From: JANJUO01 sp942492935
GTDB taxonomy: Bacteria; Bacteroidota; Ignavibacteria; Kapaibacteriales; UBA2268
Direction of reading: 5' to 3'
NCBI GenBank assembly: GCA_942492935.1
Contig: OW818654.1
Span: forward strand, 2,232,001 to 2,296,000
Length of the DNA stretch: 64,000 nt
In this document: positions 47,055-56,322 of the stretch, in pieces
Layout of the letters: every line of letters begins with the position of its first letter
Numbering within the stretch: position 1 is the stretch's first letter
Position numbers and translations under genes: made by a program
The notes under the pieces: model-generated
Told to the model about the DNA's origin: nothing
What the model saw: only the letters and a program-made list of their open reading frames with translations
Databases searched by the model: none

Positions 47055-47999
47055 TCAATACCTATTTATAGAAATATTAGATAAAGCACCATCAAGCATA
47101 ATTTGAATTGTATTACTTGAATTTTGATAATTTTCAGTTACGTATTGTCCTGGTTTTATTTTTTTAAAACCATTAAATTGTTTTTCAGATAAAGTTATAT
47201 CTGTATGAATAATACAAGAAGATGTTTGAGGTAAATCAATTTTAAGATTTGAAGCACCTGAAGAAATATTAATGTTAGTTTCTTTATATAAATCTCCAAT
47301 TTTCAAATTTAAATCAATAGCACCAGCATCAATATTTACATTATTTACTTTGTATTGGCTTAAATCCATATTGAATTTTGCTGCGCCAGCATCAACGTCT
47401 AAATTCCATAGTACATCAGCATTTAGATTGATTTTTGCAAATCTACTTTGATGACGATTATTAATTTTAAATGATTTTCCTGAAAAATCAAAATTTACAT
47501 CAACAACCGTATCAACCAAATTTGTATTAACATTAGTTTTTGCTCCACCAGATGAAATCAAGAATAAGTCTTCACAAGTTCCTCCAATGTTGAAATTACC
47601 CGCTCCACCATCAAAAGTTAAATTTGCAATTTTAAAATTTTGATTCATTTGATAGTTCAGTTTCTGAATTTCATAATTATTGTCTGCCCCGTTGAAAGTA
47701 TCTTCAATTGTAACATCATTTTCATCATTTATATTGATATTCCAATTACATTCTTCATTCCAGTTGAAATTCATCAGACTTGCAATAACGAGTGCAAGAA
47801 ATAAGCCGGAAATACCAGACATAATTATCTTCAAAATTGCTGGAATTTTTAGTATTGTAACACCCCAGATTATCAAGAGAATGGGCCAATATACCCAAAT
47901 TTTATTTACAGAAATAGTAACAATATCTAAATTATCGAGCAAAATAAATATTCCAATTGAAACAAGAAATGCTCCCCAAAAAATATTACCTGATTTCAT
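47055..47999 (-). CDS. Membrane protein with LiaF/toastrack-like C-terminal domain
   Basis: A ~314-residue protein counted from ATG 47999, which overlaps the end of the PspC gene by 14 bp; an 18-codon longer frame is possible but less likely. The N-terminus has about four hydrophobic helices, starting with MKSGNIFWGAFLVSIGIFILLDNL, the DUF5668-type hairpin. Residues ~105-314 are a beta-rich right-handed stack with repeated patterns such as NLTFDGGAGNFNIGG, LDVDAGAAKFNMDLS and NISSGASNLKIDLP, as in LiaF/DUF4097 'toastrack' domains. These pair with PspC in envelope-stress modules; the partner here is directly upstream. Confidence 0.82.
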   Translation of the reverse strand: MKSGNIFWGAFLVSIGIFILLDNLDIVTISVNKIWVYWPILLIIWGVTILKIPAILKIIMSGISGLFLALVIASLMNFNWNEECNWNININDENDVTIEDTFNGADNNYEIQKLNYQMNQNFKIANLTFDGGAGNFNIGGTCEDLFLISSGGAKTNVNTNLVDTVVDVNFDFSGKSFKINNRHQSRFAKINLNADVLWNLDVDAGAAKFNMDLSQYKVNNVNIDAGAIDLNLKIGDLYKETNINISSGASNLKIDLPQTSSCIIHTDITLSEKQFNGFKKIKPGQYVTENYQNSSNTIQIMLDGALSNISINRY

Positions 48000-48450
48000 T
48001 GCCACCCTCTTTGGTTTTTGAATTAAACGACTTATACAAAATATATCCACCAAAAACTATTAAGACAATGGGCCATATATGTGCAAAGTGTAGGTTTGGC
48101 AATAAATTGTCTAACATAAATAGTATTCCGAGTAATATCAAAATAGCTCCAACTAATACATTTCGACTATTTTTTTTTTCTATTGATAATTCCTCTACTA
48201 TCGGTGGTTTAAAATCATACATATTTGTTTCAGGGTTATATATATATTCTGGTTCATCGAATGCTTCGGGTACAATAATCCATAATACGATATAAGCAAT
48301 AATTGACAAACCCCATCCAAATGTTGAAATTATAAAAATTGCTCTAACAATAACCGGGTCTATTTCAAAATATTCTGCGATGCCACCGGCCACACCACCT
48401 ATCATTTTATTTTTTCTTGAGCGTAATAATTGCTTTTTCATTTTATTCAT
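47986..48450 (-). CDS. PspC domain protein with a second DUF5668-like hairpin
   Basis: A 154-residue membrane protein. The N-terminal PspC domain is clear: LLRSRKNKMIGGVAGGIAEYF, IDPVIVRAIFI and the second helix YIVLWIIVPE. After a soluble linker comes a two-helix hairpin (VLVGAILILLGILFMLDNLLP, then IWPIVLIVFGGYILY). PspC proteins help sense or resist membrane damage, in the classic case together with PspA and PspB, which are not in this window. It heads a two-gene operon with the toastrack-like protein, overlapping its start by 14 bp. Confidence 0.88.
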   Translation of the reverse strand: MNKMKKQLLRSRKNKMIGGVAGGIAEYFEIDPVIVRAIFIISTFGWGLSIIAYIVLWIIVPEAFDEPEYIYNPETNMYDFKPPIVEELSIEKKNSRNVLVGAILILLGILFMLDNLLPNLHFAHIWPIVLIVFGGYILYKSFNSKTKEGGNEIR

Positions 48451-48630
48451 CCTAAAATTTCATTTTCCTAAATCTTTAACTACAATTTCATTACGTTAAT
48501 ATCATCGGATATGTTTCAAGTAATTTTAATAAAAATGTATAATTTGTGGAAAAAGTGTAGATTTCTTTTGAATTAATTATTGAATATTTGTACTGCATTA
48601 TTTTACAATTTTAAAAAAAGTTTATTTGAA

Positions 48631-50121
48631 ATGGGAAAAAAAGGTGAAACCCGCAAAACTGCGGCTCAAAATACACAAGATATTAAAAAAGCATTATCCA
48701 ATATTGGCTCAAGAATTCCACCACATTCTCTTGAAGCAGAGATTTCTGTGCTAGGTTCTATGATGCTTGATAAAAATGCCATTGGAAAAGCTATTGAAAT
48801 TTTAACTCCTGATAGCTTTTATAATGAAGCACATAGAACAATATTTGAAACTATGCTCAAAATGTATGAGTCATCCTTAAATATTGATTTATTGACTACA
48901 ACAGAAGAGCTTCGTTCAAGAGGAAAATTAGATGAAGTTGGCGGTATTATGTATATTGCTGAAATTAATACCAAAATACCATCATCAGCTTTTGTTGAAC
49001 AACATGCAAGAATTATTCAAGAAAAATTCTTCAAGCGTTCTCTTATACAAACTGCGGCAACAATTTTAGAAAGAGCTTATGATGAATCAACAGATGCTTT
49101 AGAGGAAATTGATATAGCTGAGAGAAGTATTTTCCAAATTGCAGAGCATAGATTGAAAAAATCCTATACTGATTTGAAACAACTTTCTTATGATGCTTTT
49201 AAATTAATTGAGCAACTATCACAAAGAGATTCCAAAGATGTCAATGGTGTTCCATCTGGTTTGAAGGAATTGGATATCTATACTGGAGGTTTTCAAAAAT
49301 CTGACTTAATTATAATCGCTGCTCGTCCTTCTATGGGAAAAACTGCATTGGCATTATCAATGGCGAGAAATGCAGCAGTTGTTTATAATAAACCAGTAGC
49401 ATTCTTTTCTATAGAAATGGCATCAGTTCAACTTATGATTCGTTTATTAAGTTCAGAAGCAAAAATAGACCAACAAAAAATGAGAACTGGTAGAATCAAT
49501 GAAGATGATAAAAGAGGTATTGTAAACGCACTCGGAAAATTATCAAATACTAAAATATACATTGATGACTCACCAAATCTTGGAATCTTAGAGTTAAGAG
49601 CAAAATGTAGAAGATTAAAATCAGAACATAAAATTGAAGCGGTTTTTGTAGATTACTTGCAATTAATAAGTTCACCCAAAGCAGAAAGCCGTGAACGCGA
49701 AATTTCAATTATTTCATCTTCATTAAAACAAATTGCTAAAGAATTGGATATTCCTGTAATTGCACTTGCACAGTTAAATAGAAGTGTAGAAACCAGAACA
49801 GGAAATAAAAGACCTATGCTATCTGACTTGCGTGAATCTGGTTCAATTGAGCAAGATGCTGACGTAGTGTTGTTTGTAAATAGACCTGAAGTGTATAATC
49901 AAATGAAATATGAAGATGATTTACCTACTGAGGGAACGGCAGAATTAATTATAGGCAAGCAGAGAAATGGTCCAACAGGAACAGTTAGAGTAGGATTTCA
50001 GAAAAATTATGCAAGATTTGAAAATCTTTCATATCAATTTACTGAGAATGATGAACCGTATGTTCCTCCAAGCCAAGACAATCGTGTGGAACAAGAGTTT
50101 GAAGATGATGAACCATTTTAA
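48631..50121 (+). CDS. dnaB: Replicative DNA helicase DnaB
   Basis: A 496-residue hexameric helicase (from ATG 48631; a TTG 17 codons earlier would add residues not seen in the family). The N-terminal primase-interacting domain begins IPPHSLEAEISVLGSMMLD, and the C-terminal RecA-like motor has Walker A ARPSMGKTALAL, FFSIEMASVQLMIRLLSSE, DYLQLISSP for Walker B and QLNRSVETRTGNKRPMLSDLRESGSIEQDAD represented by LSDLRESGSIEQDADVV. It unwinds DNA at the replication fork. It is monocistronic, with no inteins or insertions. Confidence 0.97.
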   Translation: MGKKGETRKTAAQNTQDIKKALSNIGSRIPPHSLEAEISVLGSMMLDKNAIGKAIEILTPDSFYNEAHRTIFETMLKMYESSLNIDLLTTTEELRSRGKLDEVGGIMYIAEINTKIPSSAFVEQHARIIQEKFFKRSLIQTAATILERAYDESTDALEEIDIAERSIFQIAEHRLKKSYTDLKQLSYDAFKLIEQLSQRDSKDVNGVPSGLKELDIYTGGFQKSDLIIIAARPSMGKTALALSMARNAAVVYNKPVAFFSIEMASVQLMIRLLSSEAKIDQQKMRTGRINEDDKRGIVNALGKLSNTKIYIDDSPNLGILELRAKCRRLKSEHKIEAVFVDYLQLISSPKAESREREISIISSSLKQIAKELDIPVIALAQLNRSVETRTGNKRPMLSDLRESGSIEQDADVVLFVNRPEVYNQMKYEDDLPTEGTAELIIGKQRNGPTGTVRVGFQKNYARFENLSYQFTENDEPYVPPSQDNRVEQEFEDDEPF

Positions 50122-50502
50122 AATTTTGAACAAAAAACTTCACACTTCGACATTTAGACAAGCTCAGTGCAACTCAAGTTCAATGACTGGGAGGAATTTG
50201 CATAATGTATTCAAAAAAAGTTCTGTAGTAATAATATAGGTATTTACTATTCTCTTTTAAAATTTAATGAGTTTGTGAATTTAAATAATATATATTCTAA
50301 GAAAATCCCGTTAGTGATTAAATCTTAGAAATATACTTGACCACTTGACAATTAAAATTTGAATATGGTTAATTAGGTACAAAACTATTTATGAAAAAAT
50401 AACTATATTGCTGAAACGTTATATAGTTTTTATTTTTGATTTTTTTTAGTAAATTAAATTTTTATTCTTTACAAATTTTGAATTTATTATTTTTTTTAGG
50501 TT
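50122..50502. other. Intergenic region between dnaB and trxB
   Basis: A 381-bp gap. Near its start is CTTCGACATTTAGACAAGCTCAGTGCAAC, whose core ACAAGCTCAGTG resembles an extragenic repeat motif also hinted at near 12106-12118. The rest is AT-rich and should hold the trxB promoter. No gene seen. Confidence 0.4.
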
Positions 50503-51450
50503 ATGAATATGTCAGAACATTTTAAAGTAGTAGTAATTGGTTCCGGTCCAGCTGGGTTTACAGCAGCATTATATGCAAGCAGAGCAAATCTTGAAGTTGC
50601 TGTATTTGAAGGGCAGCAACCGGGTGGTCAGCTAACAATAACAACAGAAGTAGAAAATTTTCCCGGATTTGAAAATGGAGTCGAAGGTCCTGAAATGATG
50701 GAAATTTTCAGAAAACAAGCACATAGATTTGGTGCAGTCAGTAAATTTGAAACAATCCAAAATATTGATTTTTCAAATAGACCATTCAAATTAACTTCAG
50801 ATAGGGGAGAGTATAGTGCTGATGCAATAATAATTGCCACAGGTGCAAAAGCCAAACTCCTCGAAATCCCAAGTGAAAATACTTATTGGGGGCGTGGAAT
50901 TTCTGCTTGCGCTACTTGTGATGGATTTTTCTATAAAGGTCAGAAAATATTTGTTGTAGGCGGAGGCGATACGGCACTCGAAGAAGCAATGTATCTTACA
51001 AATTTTGGTGAATCAGTAACTATTATTCACAGAAGAGAAGAATTTAGGGCATCAAAAATTATGGTAGAAAGAGCTCAAAAGAACCCAAAAATTAAGTTCT
51101 TATTAAATTCTGTAGTTGATGAGTTTCTTGGAGAAAAAAAGAATGGATTTAATTCTTTAACAGCAGTTCGAGTAAAAAATACAATTACTGGTGAATTATC
51201 CGAACATGAAGCTGGAGGTGTTTTTATTGCTATTGGACATACTCCAAATACAGAATTATTCAATGGTGTTTTAAATATGGATGAAAATGGTTATTTAATC
51301 ACTGAAGGTAAATCTTCATATACTAATATTGAAGGTGTTTTTGCTTGTGGTGATGTTCAAGACCATGTTTATCGTCAAGCTATTACGGCTGCTGGTAGTG
51401 GTTGTATGGCAGCTATTGATACAGAAAGATGGCTAATGTCAAAAGATTAG
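50503..51450 (+). CDS. trxB: Thioredoxin-disulfide reductase
   Basis: A 315-residue flavoprotein that reduces thioredoxin with NADPH. Motifs in order: FAD fold GSGPAGFTAALYASRA at 13-28, GGQLTITTEVENFPGF, the redox dithiol Cys136/Cys139 in GISACATCDGFFYKGQ, the NADPH fold VVGGGDTALEEAMYLTNF with HRREEFRAS, and the C-terminal FACGDVQDHVYRQAITAAGSG represented by CGDVQDHVYRQAITAAGSG. Length is normal. A second ATG two codons in is an equally possible start. Confidence 0.97.
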   Translation: MNMSEHFKVVVIGSGPAGFTAALYASRANLEVAVFEGQQPGGQLTITTEVENFPGFENGVEGPEMMEIFRKQAHRFGAVSKFETIQNIDFSNRPFKLTSDRGEYSADAIIIATGAKAKLLEIPSENTYWGRGISACATCDGFFYKGQKIFVVGGGDTALEEAMYLTNFGESVTIIHRREEFRASKIMVERAQKNPKIKFLLNSVVDEFLGEKKNGFNSLTAVRVKNTITGELSEHEAGGVFIAIGHTPNTELFNGVLNMDENGYLITEGKSSYTNIEGVFACGDVQDHVYRQAITAAGSGCMAAIDTERWLMSKD

Positions 51451-51500
51451 AATATTTAGTACGATGTTAAATTTTCATTATCAAAAATTATAAAAATTCA

Positions 51501-51527
51501 CACCTGCATCAAAAAAAGATGCAGGTG
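51501..51527. terminator. Hairpin between convergent trxB and the following minus-strand gene
   Basis: CACCTGCATC (51501-51510) pairs perfectly with GATGCAGGTG (51518-51527) across an A7 loop. It lies 50 bp after trxB. There is no strong T run on the plus side, so it may be a weak terminator or an RNA-stabilising element serving either strand. Confidence 0.7.
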
Positions 51528-51638
51528 TTGAAATGTGATTAAATATATATTTACATATTACCTAAACCATACAGGTTGATGTTAAAGAATCATCTGAACA
51601 AACCACTTATTGTACTTAAATTGTTTTCCTTTATCCAT

Positions 51639-52586
51639 TTATTTTTTTTCAACTAATTCAATTTTCAAAATGTCAATTCTTTTTCCATTCTCTTTATCCA
51701 AATCAAATAAAACTTCCCTTTTTGTTTCTATTTTAATAGGTATTCCTGGATTAAAATAGTATTCGTAAACATTATAATCTTTGATATCATATTTAGCTTT
51801 AGCAATTGCTTTTTCCAATTCCATTTCATTTGTAGTCATGCGTTTTAATATATTTAAAACCATTTCCTTAGTATCATCTGGGTTAAGTGTCATTTCTTGA
51901 ACAAATTTACAATACATTTCATCAAAATCTACTTTTTCAAAATATATTTTTACATCTCCTCTGATAGGTTTACCACCAAAGACATTTGGTAATTGGTCTT
52001 CATAAATTACAGGTTTATTGATAGAATATTCGAGTCCAAATGGAAAGTGAAAAAGTCGTAATTCTTTAAAACTTAATTGTTCAATACCTTCTTTGGTGGT
52101 AATTATGTTCTGTAAAGGTTTAATTGATTTTGAAAATGTTTCTTTATCTATTGTTTTGTCATCAGTTATTAAATTTATAATTTCTTCAAACATTTCATTC
52201 ATGATTTTTGATATATCTTTCCAGTTAAGTATTTCCAAAATTTCTCCTACATCGCTTGTTTCATAAATCACATCTGTAATTCTATACTTAGTTAATTTAT
52301 CTATTAATTTTTGAGGTATGTTAAGTTCACTGAAATTTGTATTATAAGTCCATTTGATTTTATATTTTTTTTCACTATAATCAAGAACCTCAAATTTTGC
52401 ATCATAAGATGCAGAATCACTTTTTGTTAATTCTTCTCCTTTCCATTGCTTTCTAATTTTTGTAATTTTGAAATTATATATATCACCTTTTGACCAATAC
52501 GAAACAAAAGGTACAACAGTTGTATCTGTTTGAGCTGAACAATAAATAAAACCAGAAAGAAAAATTAAAATAAATATTTTCTTCAT
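51639..52586 (-). CDS. Exported protein of unknown function, 315 aa
   Basis: I do not recognise this family. The N-terminus MKKIFILIFLSGFIYCSAQ is a signal peptide; the Cys before Ser-Ala-Gln could mark a lipoprotein, but Ala-Gln is also a common cleavage site in Bacteroidota. The mature protein is beta-rich and charged, beginning SYWSKGDIYNFKITKIRKQWKGEE and containing a WDISKIMNEMFEEIINLITDDK-like helical middle (KDISKIMNEMFEEIINLI). Such duplicate-free secreted proteins with 'YWxKGD' starts are seen in Bacteroidota without function. The gene ends 189 bp after trxB, convergently. Confidence 0.65.
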   Translation of the reverse strand: MKKIFILIFLSGFIYCSAQTDTTVVPFVSYWSKGDIYNFKITKIRKQWKGEELTKSDSASYDAKFEVLDYSEKKYKIKWTYNTNFSELNIPQKLIDKLTKYRITDVIYETSDVGEILEILNWKDISKIMNEMFEEIINLITDDKTIDKETFSKSIKPLQNIITTKEGIEQLSFKELRLFHFPFGLEYSINKPVIYEDQLPNVFGGKPIRGDVKIYFEKVDFDEMYCKFVQEMTLNPDDTKEMVLNILKRMTTNEMELEKAIAKAKYDIKDYNVYEYYFNPGIPIKIETKREVLFDLDKENGKRIDILKIELVEKK

Positions 52587-52763
52587 AACTACCTTTTTTT
52601 TTATAAATCCATTTTTTTAAAAATCTTCAAATATACTTTATATTTCACAAAAATCATACAAGTCATTTTCAAATTGTTTGTATGAAAAATGTACAATAAT
52701 TAAAACAAAAATAATCATTTTTTTTAATTAATAAAATTCTATGCAAATTATTTGATATTCATA

Positions 52764-53417
52764 TTAATCAATCAATAATGAAATATATATTGTGTGTTTA
52801 TACTTTGGAGTAACGATTTTAATTTCTTTTTCTCTTCTGTTTTCAAATTTTATTTTATAGAACAAATTATTGAGAATTTCATTTTCACTTTTAATAATTT
52901 TTTGTACTCCATTCTCACACCTTTCAAATTCCTTTTTTACTATCATTTTACCAGTTGATAGATTGAAATTAACATTAAGCCAATATTCATCAAGTTTTCC
53001 ATAATTATATTCGTATCCAATCAAATACAAGTCATTTTCCTGAAAACGATATTTATCTGTAAAAGACCATTTCCAACTACTGCCACCATCATGATTGATA
53101 AATAAAATACCATTTTTAATTACAATTTTACCGAATGGATCTCCCATCATTCCGCCCTGTCTATTAGCTAAAAGTACTTGTTTTGATTTTTTCCAAATCG
53201 TCCAATTATTGTCTTTTTGTTTATAAATAATTATTTCTCTTGAAACTTCATTAAAATCATCGGCTTCTTCTTCAGTATTGTATGCAACAGCAAGTTCGTC
53301 TATACCATCTTTATCCAAATCTCCCTTAGTAATACCGTAAAGAAGTTTAACAATACTGTAATTTTCAGGAATAGGTGTGTTTTGCCCTATTACTGAAAAC
53401 CAACAACTCATTATCAT
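52764..53417 (-). CDS. Hypothetical exported protein with one FG-GAP/VCBS-like calcium loop
   Basis: A 217-residue protein of unknown function. The start MIMSCWFSVIGQ is a short, poor signal peptide. Near residue 33 the motif KGDLDKDGIDELAVAYNT matches the calcium-binding DxDxDGxxE loop of FG-GAP/VCBS repeats, but only one copy is present. The rest contains aromatic beta-strand stretches such as GSSWKWSFTDKYRF, typical of periplasmic or surface proteins. It starts 17 bp after the Fic gene stop on the same strand, so it may be co-transcribed with it; no functional link is evident. Confidence 0.6.
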   Translation of the reverse strand: MIMSCWFSVIGQNTPIPENYSIVKLLYGITKGDLDKDGIDELAVAYNTEEEADDFNEVSREIIIYKQKDNNWTIWKKSKQVLLANRQGGMMGDPFGKIVIKNGILFINHDGGSSWKWSFTDKYRFQENDLYLIGYEYNYGKLDEYWLNVNFNLSTGKMIVKKEFERCENGVQKIIKSENEILNNLFYKIKFENRREKEIKIVTPKYKHTIYISLLID

Positions 53418-53434
53418 AAAAATAATTCTAATAA

Positions 53435-54163
53435 CTACGCCAATAATTGTAAATATAAGTCTAAAATTTTATTTAATTCAACTGTTATCAAACTGATAAA
53501 ATCTTCATAAATACCTTTAGTATGTGCTAAATCAAGGGCATTGTAATATCGTACTCTTTCTTCATTTCTAATAATTATTGGTGGAAAACCTTCTTTCATT
53601 AATTCAAGATTTAGGAGTAATCTGGCTGTTCTACCATTACCATCAATAAAGGGATGTATTTTAACAAAATCAATATGCACCCGTGCAGCTCTTTCAATTG
53701 GATGAATATTAGTAGCAATTTCCCAGTACCATTTTATGAAATTTTCCATTTCATCAATAATTTGAAAATGATTTGGTGGAATATGCTCCGCTCCTGCTAT
53801 GATTACATTTTCATTTCTGTAAGTTCCAGCAAATTCATCATTGATTCCTTTTAAAACTAATCTATGAATATTCTTTATCTGCATTTGTGAAAAAATATCT
53901 TTTTTTTCAACTATTTCCTCCACATAATGAATCGCATCTCTGTGATTAATTACTTCAAGATGTTCTCTTAATGATTTGCCACCAATTGTAATACCTTCAA
54001 GAACTACTTTTGTTTCGACCAACGAAAGAGTATTCCCTTCTATCGCATTAGAATTATAAGTCCAATCCAATAGAATTTTATCCCGAATACTTTTCACTGT
54101 ATTTGGTGATAATGGTCTTCTTAAAACCAATTCTTCTTTCTTTTTGTCGAGCAAATCGAACAT
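53435..54163 (-). CDS. Fic-domain AMP-transferase, class II self-inhibited
   Basis: A 242-residue Fic protein, which moves AMP (or a related nucleotide) from ATP to a target protein. The catalytic motif HPFIDGNGR lies at 170-178, with His170 as the base. Before the core, residues 38-43 (SNAIEG, i.e. S-x-x-x-E-G) form the inhibitory helix whose Glu42 contacts the catalytic arginine; this arrangement at the N-terminus is class II. The strand-hairpin flap TYRNENVIIAGAEHIPP (114-130) that positions targets is also present. No separate antitoxin is needed. The start ATG at 54163 is clear; the downstream gene is the FG-GAP protein. Confidence 0.92.
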   Translation of the reverse strand: MFDLLDKKKEELVLRRPLSPNTVKSIRDKILLDWTYNSNAIEGNTLSLVETKVVLEGITIGGKSLREHLEVINHRDAIHYVEEIVEKKDIFSQMQIKNIHRLVLKGINDEFAGTYRNENVIIAGAEHIPPNHFQIIDEMENFIKWYWEIATNIHPIERAARVHIDFVKIHPFIDGNGRTARLLLNLELMKEGFPPIIIRNEERVRYYNALDLAHTKGIYEDFISLITVELNKILDLYLQLLA

Positions 54164-54249
54164 AAATTTTTAAATTCAATTATTGATAATATTTTTAAAA
54201 TGTAAAGAATTCAATATAAAATTAGCTAAATAGTATATAAATAAACATT

Positions 54250-54708
54250 TTAATATTCATTATTTAACTTTAATATTTCATCTATAATACTTTCTGAAAT
54301 TCTAAAATCTAAAAGTAAAAGTTTGTCAATTATTGGTCTAATTCTATCAATTAAAGATAATTGCTTAGCTTTATGTAAGACTCCCATTGTACCTGATATT
54401 TTGAAATTCAACCGTGTGGCAATTTTTCTGGCTTTTAAATCATCAAGCAAAATTAATACATCATCAAATTCAGAAGCTAAGGCTATTGCGCTTGCTTCAC
54501 CTAAATCAATTTGAGTTGAAAGTAAATTTTGATACTTTTTATCTTGAACTGAACGAATCAAAACCCACGAAGGAAGTTCTTCACCAAATTCAGAAGCCAC
54601 CTCAGGTGTAGTAAATATTTCTCCATAAACTTTATGTAAAAGTTCAAACTCATTTATCTTTTGAAAAACAATTAAAATACTTGTATCTGAGATTACTACA
54701 TTACGCAT
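54250..54708 (-). CDS. DUF3368 PIN-like toxin
   Basis: A 152-residue protein of the DUF3368 family (COG2405), which has a PIN-like fold and is thought to act as a nuclease toxin. Signatures are VISDTSILIVFQKI at the N-terminus with an acidic Asp8, TPEVASEFGEELPSW, DLGEASAIALA, LILLDDLKARKIA and GTMGVLHKAKQLSLI, in the family order. It starts 8 bp inside the end of the UPF0175 gene; that coupling is the normal arrangement for this toxin-antitoxin pair. Activity is inferred from the family. Confidence 0.88.
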   Translation of the reverse strand: MRNVVISDTSILIVFQKINEFELLHKVYGEIFTTPEVASEFGEELPSWVLIRSVQDKKYQNLLSTQIDLGEASAIALASEFDDVLILLDDLKARKIATRLNFKISGTMGVLHKAKQLSLIDRIRPIIDKLLLLDFRISESIIDEILKLNNEY

Positions 54709-54934
54709 TTGCTATATCCGAGTATAAATCAATTATTGAAGTACTTAAAAAAGAAACTCCATATTTCCCGAGCAATTCAATAAATGTACGTTTAGAAATA
54801 CCCACTATTTGAGCTGCTTGACCAGCACTTAATTTAGCATCTTCATATAGTTTGATAGCAATAATCATAGATAGTTCGTAATCTTTTAAATCAAGATAGT
54901 CAGGCAAATTTAGTTGTATTGTTCTCATAATCAT
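54701..54934 (-). CDS. UPF0175 antitoxin, helix-turn-helix type
   Basis: A 77-residue protein of the UPF0175 family (COG2886), antitoxin partner of DUF3368 toxins. The core is YELSMIIAIKLYEDAKLSAGQAAQIVGISKRTFIELLGKYG, recognised here by KLYEDAKLSAGQAAQIVG and KRTFIELLGKYGV: a helix-turn-helix that should bind its own operator. It overlaps the toxin gene by 8 bp. Two start codons lie close together (MIM); either is possible. Upstream is a 263-bp intergenic region presumably holding the promoter. Confidence 0.88.
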   Translation of the reverse strand: MIMRTIQLNLPDYLDLKDYELSMIIAIKLYEDAKLSAGQAAQIVGISKRTFIELLGKYGVSFLSTSIIDLYSDIANA

Positions 54935-55197
54935 ATTTTTTTAAAATCAAAAATTTACTTAACGTAAGAATATAATATGTATTTTAATTGAATAAGCGTT
55001 CAATCATAATTAAAATTGAATTTTTTTTCATAGCCAGTAAAGAATTACATTTATGTAATTTTGTGATAAAGCAAAGAAAACAATGAATTATAGAATGTAA
55101 TGAAGATAAAATTATTTTAGCTCCACTTGTAATTACTCAATTTCAGGTTTTAATTAATATAGTTTAATAGAATAACTTAACTTTGCTTTATTTAATT

Positions 55198-55923
55198 TTA
55201 AAAAAGTAAAATCAATTTGGATATTTGCGACCAATTTGTAAATGTAAGCATTCTCCAGCCAATTATTCCACCAAATCCAATAAAAGTAAGTCCAGCAAAT
55301 TGTCTGATTCTGTCAATATAATTATCTGAAATTCTATGTTTGTTCGATTTAACAATTATAGAAAGTAAGTATAACCATAAAAAATTACCTATTCCAAAGC
55401 CAACTGAGAATAGTAAATTTGCTTGATAATTAATTGTAAATAATTCTAATTTATGAACCCAAGTTGTCATAACCGTGAGTGTAGGAATAAATGTAGGATT
55501 TGCGATATTAGTTAATGATAATGCTAATCCAAGCATTAATGTTCCTTTGGATTTTAAATTATCAATAAATCTTGAATAATAATTATTATTACTTTGATGG
55601 TTATTCTCTAATGAAGTGATTTTCTTTTTCTTTAATTGGAGAAATCCGTAATACATTAAACCGGATATAATTAATGATTGAAATGCAATAGTAAGTATTG
55701 GATTTTCCGAAAGAAATACTCCGATAGTGTTATCAATGGCAGTTGCTGCAAACATAGCAATCATACAGTAAAACATATCCATTGCTGCAGTGCCTAATGC
55801 CATTTGAAAAGCTTCTTTTGAAGTCTTTTCAAGTCCCATTCTAATGCTTGCCATTGCAATTGGACCTGGTGGCATAGCAAGAACTAATCCAATGATTGTT
55901 CCTGCGACTATTGCTATTATCAT
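55198..55923 (-). CDS. LysE family amino-acid/metabolite exporter
   Basis: A 241-residue membrane protein with about six helices. The start IVAGTIIGLVLAMPPGPIAMASIRMGLE with the conserved PPGP (AMPPGPIAM) and the later helix with ALSLTNIANPTFIP match LysE/RhtB-type exporters; substrates across the family include amino acids, their lactones and metals. It stands alone with 264 bp after and 399 bp before, and has no obvious regulator nearby. Substrate cannot be predicted. Confidence 0.85.
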   Translation of the reverse strand: MIIAIVAGTIIGLVLAMPPGPIAMASIRMGLEKTSKEAFQMALGTAAMDMFYCMIAMFAATAIDNTIGVFLSENPILTIAFQSLIISGLMYYGFLQLKKKKITSLENNHQSNNNYYSRFIDNLKSKGTLMLGLALSLTNIANPTFIPTLTVMTTWVHKLELFTINYQANLLFSVGFGIGNFLWLYLLSIIVKSNKHRISDNYIDRIRQFAGLTFIGFGGIIGWRMLTFTNWSQISKLILLF

Positions 55924-56322
55924 TTATTTCTCCAAAAACACTACAACTTTAATAGAATAATCAAAAATTTCAACTTCAAATTCAAAATTCTACACAAACT
56001 TTTTAAAAAGTGTGTAAAATTTCTGACACAATTTAAACATTTCTAATTTACTATGCAAATAATATTTGTCTTGAATTGAAATTTAATTTAACTACAATGT
56101 AACTAAAAATTATAATTAAATTTTTTTTAGGTGTATTATTTTCATCTCGTTTGCAATTTTGAAATTTACTTTATCCTAACAAAGCGAATATAGGATTTAA
56201 TTCAGCAGCGATTCAAACCAATAAAGAGCCAAGATGGTGTTTTGCAATGGTTTAAATAAATCAATTTAAAATAATTTCTCATTTAATCTGTTTCAATATT
56301 TTTGAATATTTGAAATTTAAAT
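55924..56322. other. Intergenic region between divergent LysE and ribE genes
   Basis: A 399-bp gap with both promoters. An imperfect palindrome, TACACAAACTTTTTAAAAAG continuing to TGTGTA, spans 55991-56016 near the LysE-type gene and could be a regulator site. I looked for an FMN riboswitch in front of ribE and saw none of its conserved helices. No gene seen. Confidence 0.45.

Noticed and set aside
48451..48630. Possible replication origin beside dnaB
   Set aside because: No DnaA-box cluster or dnaA/dnaN neighbourhood; dnaB alone does not mark oriC.
55924..56322. Possible FMN riboswitch ahead of ribE
   Set aside because: None of the conserved RFN-element helices or sequence blocks is visible.
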